Source of the DNA: Jiangella sp. DSM 45060
GTDB lineage: Bacteria > Actinomycetota > Actinomycetes > Jiangellales > Jiangellaceae
Length of the DNA stretch: 64,000 nt
Assembly: GCF_900105175.1 (NCBI RefSeq)
Contig: NZ_LT629771.1
Span: 5,474,501-5,538,500, forward strand
Direction: 5' to 3'
Shown here: positions 60,895-64,000 of the stretch, piece after piece
Numbering within the stretch: position 1 is the first letter of the stretch
How the letters are laid out: each line of letters opens with the position of its first letter
The notes under the pieces: generated by a model
Databases searched by the model: none
The model's input: the letters and a program-made list of their open reading frames with translations, nothing else
Told to the model about the DNA's origin: nothing
Position numbers and translations under genes: made by a program

Positions 60895-61578
60895 ATGCGC
60901 CGTCGCATCATCGTCACCGTCTCGGTGGTGGTGGCCGCGGCGCTGTGCCTGGGCGCGGTGCTCTGGTTCGGCATCGTTCCGCACTGGCGGCCGGCGCTGG
61001 AGCACGGCGAGCGCTACGGCATCGACGTCTCCGCCCACCAGGACGAGATCGACTGGGACGCCGTGGCCCGCGACGGCATCCAGTTCGCCTACATCAAGGC
61101 CAGCGAGGGCCAGGGCTGGGTCGACGAGTGGTTCGACGAGAACTGGGCCGGCGCCGCACGGGCCGGACTCGACCGCGGCGCGTACCACTTCTTCACGCTC
61201 TGCGCGCCGGGCGCCGCGCAAGCCGAGAACTTCCTCTCCGTCGCCCCGCCCGACGACGACGCGCTGCCGCCGGTCATCGACCTCGAGCTGACCGGCAACT
61301 GCAGCGACCGGCCGCCGGCCGACCAGGTCGCCGCCGAGGTCGACGCGTTCGTGCAACTGGTCGAACGTGCCTGGGGCCGCGACCTGCTGTTCTACGTCCG
61401 CCCCGACTGGGACGACGTCTACCCGGTCCGCGACGGCCTGGACCGCCGGCTCTGGGACTACCGCTTCTTCCGCCGCCCCACCGACGACCGCTGGCACGTC
61501 TGGCAAGTCAACACGTTCGCCCGGGTCGACGGCATCGACGGCCCGGTCGACCTCGACATCATGCGCGACACCGAGTAG
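60895..61578 (+). CDS. GH25 family lysozyme, membrane-anchored or secreted
   Basis: A 227-residue protein. An N-terminal hydrophobic segment (IIVTVSVVVAAALCLGAVLWFGIV) is a signal or anchor. The GH25 domain has RYGIDVSAHQDEIDWDAVA, FAYIKASEGQGWVDEWFDENW, GAYHFFTLCAPGAAQAENFL, PPVIDLELTGNC (catalytic acidic pair), and the closing VDLDIM. It cleaves N-acetylmuramic acid linkages in peptidoglycan, for growth or remodelling. A 6-G run (60881-60886) lies 8 bases before the ATG. It appears monocistronic. Confidence 0.92.
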   Translation: MRRRIIVTVSVVVAAALCLGAVLWFGIVPHWRPALEHGERYGIDVSAHQDEIDWDAVARDGIQFAYIKASEGQGWVDEWFDENWAGAARAGLDRGAYHFFTLCAPGAAQAENFLSVAPPDDDALPPVIDLELTGNCSDRPPADQVAAEVDAFVQLVERAWGRDLLFYVRPDWDDVYPVRDGLDRRLWDYRFFRRPTDDRWHVWQVNTFARVDGIDGPVDLDIMRDTE

Positions 61579-61658
61579 GGACGTGCCGGGTTTGCCCCGA
61601 TGTGGGCGCGGGAAGAGTTGACTACTGACACGCCGCCTGCCACCCGAAGGGACCCGGC

Positions 61659-62078
61659 ATGATCGTGCTCGGACTGATCCTCATCGTCGCTGCCGCGGCA
61701 GCGGTGATCGTCGCCGTCATCGCCGGCGGTGACAGCGTCACGCTCAGCGCGTTCGACGTCGATCTCGACTCGCCGGTCTGGGGCGTCTTCGCCGCGGGTA
61801 TCGCCGCGGGGCTGCTGCTCATGCTCGGGATCCTGGCGATCGTCGCCGGGGTGAACCGCTCGCGGGCCCGCCGCGAGGAGATCGAGTACCTGCGCGAGCA
61901 GGTCGCCCGCCACGAGCGCAAGACCGGCCGCGAGGCCGACGAGCCCGAGGTGAGCGACTGGCTCGGCCAGGCCCACCGCGCCGCGACCGGCACCGGCACC
62001 GCGGCCGCCGCCCCGGCCGAACCGACCGCCCACTCGGGCGCGACGTCGGGCGCGTCACCGCTGTACCGCCACGGCTGA
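61659..62078 (+). CDS. Small two-helix membrane protein (LapA-like)
   Basis: A 139-residue protein with two membrane helices (IVLGLILIVAAAAAVIVAVIAG and WGVFAAGIAAGLLLMLGILAIVAGV), then a charged segment (RSRARREEIEYLREQVARHER) likely to be a coiled coil, and a low-complexity tail. The layout matches LapA/DUF1049-like proteins of actinomycetes. GAAGGGA precedes the ATG. No function is known. It converges on the kinase-like gene at 62129. Confidence 0.72.
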   Translation: MIVLGLILIVAAAAAVIVAVIAGGDSVTLSAFDVDLDSPVWGVFAAGIAAGLLLMLGILAIVAGVNRSRARREEIEYLREQVARHERKTGREADEPEVSDWLGQAHRAATGTGTAAAAPAEPTAHSGATSGASPLYRHG

Positions 62079-62128
62079 CCACGCTCAGCCGACCCGCGTT
62101 CCCGGGGCGTGTCTCCCGGGTCCGTGGC

Positions 62129-63124
62129 CTACTGCGCGACGCCCAGGCGGCGCCTCGCTACGGCCGAGACCCGGGAGACACCCCCCAGCCCGACGGCGTC
62201 GGCGATGGCCGGCGCGACCGCCGGCGAGAACGGCGGGCCCCACGGCACGTGCGCCACGAACACCGGGACCCGCTCGACCAGCTCGCCCGCCTGCTGGAAC
62301 TGCCGGTCCAGGATCTCCGGATCGGTCCAGCCGAGCAGCCGCGGGAACCGCAGCAACGTGATCAGCGCGTCCATGGCGCCCATGCGGGTCAGCTCGATCG
62401 ACGCGCGCTCCCGGTCGGGCAGCGGGAACACGATCCCGGCCAGCGGCACCCGGTCGGCCCGCGACGGCGCCACGCTCAGCGCGTCGCGGGCGTCGCTGGT
62501 GAGCCGGCTGGACGGTGCGACGGCGAACTGCTCGACCAGCTCGGCGGCGGACTTGCGCAGCCGCAGCTCCGTCGCGCCCAGCCGGCAGACCGGCCGCCCG
62601 TCACCGTCGTCGTCCAGGCGGAGGACGTCGTCGGTGATCAGCGTGCCGCCGGCCGCGCACATCAAGGTCGCCATCGTCGACTTGCCCATGCCGGACCGGC
62701 CGACGAACGCCACCGCGCCGCCGCCGATCTGCACCGCGCTGGCGTGCAGCACGACGTCGCCGCGGATCGTCACGAGAAACGACAGCAGCGCACCGGCGGT
62801 CAGGATCCCGGCGATGCCCGGGTCGGCCCCCTCGACGACGTGCACCCGCACCGAGCGGCCGTCCGGCGCGACGACGAAGTCGCAGGTCCGGTAGAACCGC
62901 AGCAGCCAGCCTCCGTCGGCGACCTGGGTGAACGTGTAGTACGGCTGGTCGGTCTCCAGGTGCGCCAGCACCCGCCCGGCCGGCGCGTGCGTCGTCAGCG
63001 GCACCGGGTCGCCCCACCGGATGTCGACGTCCGGCTCCCCCTCCGCCGCGACGGCGCGTTCCTGGTGCAGCGGGACCTCCGAGGCCACCCGCAGCCCGTA
63101 CAGCAGCTGCCGCTCCGTCCTCAT
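62129..63124 (-). CDS. HPr kinase-like enzyme of a lasso-type operon
   Basis: A 331-residue protein. The P-loop VGRSGMGKSTMATLM lies at about 141-155, preceded by VVLHASAVQIGGGAVAF, with TLITDDVLRLDDD as the second metal site. The N-terminal 110 residues (LLYGLRVASEVPLHQE, RFYRTCDFVVAPDG) match kinases found in lasso-peptide clusters, which phosphorylate the precursor's last residue. It overlaps the B2 stop (ATGA) and is the last gene of the operon. It is distinct in length and N-terminus from the kinase at 16929. Confidence 0.87.
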   Translation of the reverse strand: MRTERQLLYGLRVASEVPLHQERAVAAEGEPDVDIRWGDPVPLTTHAPAGRVLAHLETDQPYYTFTQVADGGWLLRFYRTCDFVVAPDGRSVRVHVVEGADPGIAGILTAGALLSFLVTIRGDVVLHASAVQIGGGAVAFVGRSGMGKSTMATLMCAAGGTLITDDVLRLDDDGDGRPVCRLGATELRLRKSAAELVEQFAVAPSSRLTSDARDALSVAPSRADRVPLAGIVFPLPDRERASIELTRMGAMDALITLLRFPRLLGWTDPEILDRQFQQAGELVERVPVFVAHVPWGPPFSPAVAPAIADAVGLGGVSRVSAVARRRLGVAQ

Positions 63125-63576
63125 CGCGTCCCGCCCAACGCCTCGAACGTCCGGTACGTGGCGGCGCCGACCGGGTCCAGGCTCACGCCGTCGATCTCCA
63201 GCCACGCGTGCGCCTGGATCCGCCCCTCGACCTTGGCGACGCCGACCCGCAGCACCGGCTTCCGGCGGCGCAGCACGTGCCCGCCGACCAGCGCGCGGCG
63301 CAGACAGGTGTCGCCGAACGGCCAGTGCCGCAGCACGCGCCAGGTGGCGCGCAGCCGCCGCCGCTCGGTCGCGGACAGCCGCGCCGTCGCACCGCCGGCC
63401 GGCATCAGCGGCGACTCCTGCTCCAACCCCAGCGGAGCGCCCAGCCAGGCGGCCAGGCGCGGCAGCCGCGCGACCCGCAGGCCGACCTCGACCGTCGCGG
63501 CGATGACGGTGGCCGCCCAGACGGACGGCCACTCGCGCGGCGGTACGGCCCGCACCAACGTCAGGGGATTCCTCAT
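63121..63576 (-). CDS. Lasso peptide biosynthesis B2-like (transglutaminase-fold) protease
   Basis: A 151-residue protein with the B2 catalytic triad: C91 in FGDTCLRRALV, H123 in IQAHAWLEI, and D134 in SLDPVG. The N-terminal half is helical (PREWPSVWAATVIAATVEVGLRVARLPRLAAWLG). B2 proteins cut the leader peptide from lasso-type precursors, guided by a PqqD-like B1 protein. It overlaps both neighbours by four bases (ATGA), within an operon of cyclase-like, B2 and kinase-like genes. Confidence 0.9.
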   Translation of the reverse strand: MRNPLTLVRAVPPREWPSVWAATVIAATVEVGLRVARLPRLAAWLGAPLGLEQESPLMPAGGATARLSATERRRLRATWRVLRHWPFGDTCLRRALVGGHVLRRRKPVLRVGVAKVEGRIQAHAWLEIDGVSLDPVGAATYRTFEALGGTR

Positions 63577-64000
63577 TCGGCACCTCGTGGAGGGCTGGGC
63601 TGCGCGGCCAGCCAGGCCTGCTGCAGCAGCGTGCCGGACAGGGTCGACGGCCGGTCGGACAGCCAACCGGCCCGCAGCGCCTCGGGATCGACGAGTTCGG
63701 CGTCCACGCCCGAGCCGTCCCAGTCGCGGGCGAACGCGCGCGTGGGCTCGCCCATGTAGGCGCGGTCGAAGCTGGCCTTGCTGGACCGGCGCAGGATCTC
63801 GTCGGGCAGCACGTCGGCGAAGAGGATGCGCATCAGCGCGGTCCGCCCGGCGAACCCCCACCGGCCGCCGAAGCGCGTGAGAGCGGCGAGGAAGCCGGTG
63901 TCGAGCAGCGGGTGCCCGACGGCGACGTCGAACTCGGCGCCCAGCGCGGCGTAGTTGGCGATGACGGCGTCGACGGCGCGGCGGTGCCGCACCCACCACA
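63573..64000 (-). CDS. Asparagine synthetase-like (lasso cyclase-like) protein, C-terminal part
   Basis: The frame is open to the window edge, so the N-terminus lies outside. About 142 residues remain: VGHPLLDTGFLAALTRFGGRWGFAGRTALMRILFADVLPDEILRR and SSKASFDRAYMGEPTRAFARDW match the C-terminal helical part of asparagine synthetases and McjC-like lasso cyclases. Cyclases form the isopeptide ring after B2 cleavage. Adjacent B2 and kinase genes support that reading, but plain asparagine synthetase cannot be ruled out from this fragment. Confidence 0.8.
   Translation of the reverse strand, partial: WWVRHRRAVDAVIANYAALGAEFDVAVGHPLLDTGFLAALTRFGGRWGFAGRTALMRILFADVLPDEILRRSSKASFDRAYMGEPTRAFARDWDGSGVDAELVDPEALRAGWLSDRPSTLSGTLLQQAWLAAQPSPPRGAE

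Overview
The window is about 64 kb of very GC-rich DNA with GTG starts, many 4-base stop/start overlaps, a mix of Shine-Dalgarno and apparently leaderless genes, a sortase-anchored LPXTG protein and a glutathione-independent formaldehyde dehydrogenase. This fits a chromosomal segment of a filamentous-type actinomycete (Actinomycetota). The genus cannot be fixed from sequence alone. I saw no rRNA, tRNA, insertion sequence, integrase, phage gene or CRISPR array.

Left part (1-15.4 kb) is housekeeping and stress metabolism: the end of an MMPL exporter; a PPOX-like/DUF899 pair divergent from an HxlR regulator with two operator-like repeats; the threonine catabolic pair tdh-kbl, headed by a perfect 28-bp inverted repeat; a CysC-like APS kinase with a long N-terminal extension; a formaldehyde dehydrogenase; a TetR regulator divergent from a DrrAB-type ABC exporter, with a clear operator between them; a large secreted M14 carboxypeptidase closed by a strong terminator; and a low-molecular-weight phosphotyrosine phosphatase.

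Centre (15.4-46.7 kb) is a large cell-surface glycan locus. It opens with an unusual operon (PqqD-like recognition protein, HPr-kinase-like ATPase, glycosyltransferase, two paralogous small secreted four-cysteine proteins) and an LPXTG protein. A Wzx/Wzy-type exopolysaccharide cluster follows: glycosyltransferases, zinc-domain methyltransferases, a secreted duplicated lectin-like protein, flippase, beta-helix protein, Asp/Glu racemase, asparagine-synthetase-like protein, F420-hydrogenase-beta-like protein, pyruvyl transferase, Wzz-like protein, an O-antigen polymerase/ligase broken by a one-base frameshift in a G-tract, and a CDP-sugar cassette (PIG-L deacetylase, cytidylyltransferase, C-methyltransferase, epimerase). 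A nucleotidyltransferase plus ABC exporter of the kind found beside lasso-peptide genes ends the locus. Several transcription-unit heads share a run of six or seven Gs 4-7 bases before the start codon.

The 47.4-58.8 kb region is a sugar-uptake and oxidation locus: solute-binding protein, two permeases, two Gfo/Idh/MocA dehydrogenases, a 1512-residue secreted protein joining a PQQ-type sugar dehydrogenase, two DUF1080 domains and a cupredoxin, and a divergent ROK repressor with a palindromic operator. The set suggests extracellular oxidation and cleavage of glycosides through 3-keto intermediates.

Right end (58.8-64 kb): a MerR regulator-thioredoxin pair with a near-perfect operator, a 0.4-kb block of GC-rich repeats, a methyltransferase, a GH25 lysozyme, a small membrane protein, and the downstream part of a lasso-peptide-like operon (asparagine-synthetase-like cyclase, B2 protease, HPr-kinase-like enzyme) running in from beyond the window edge.
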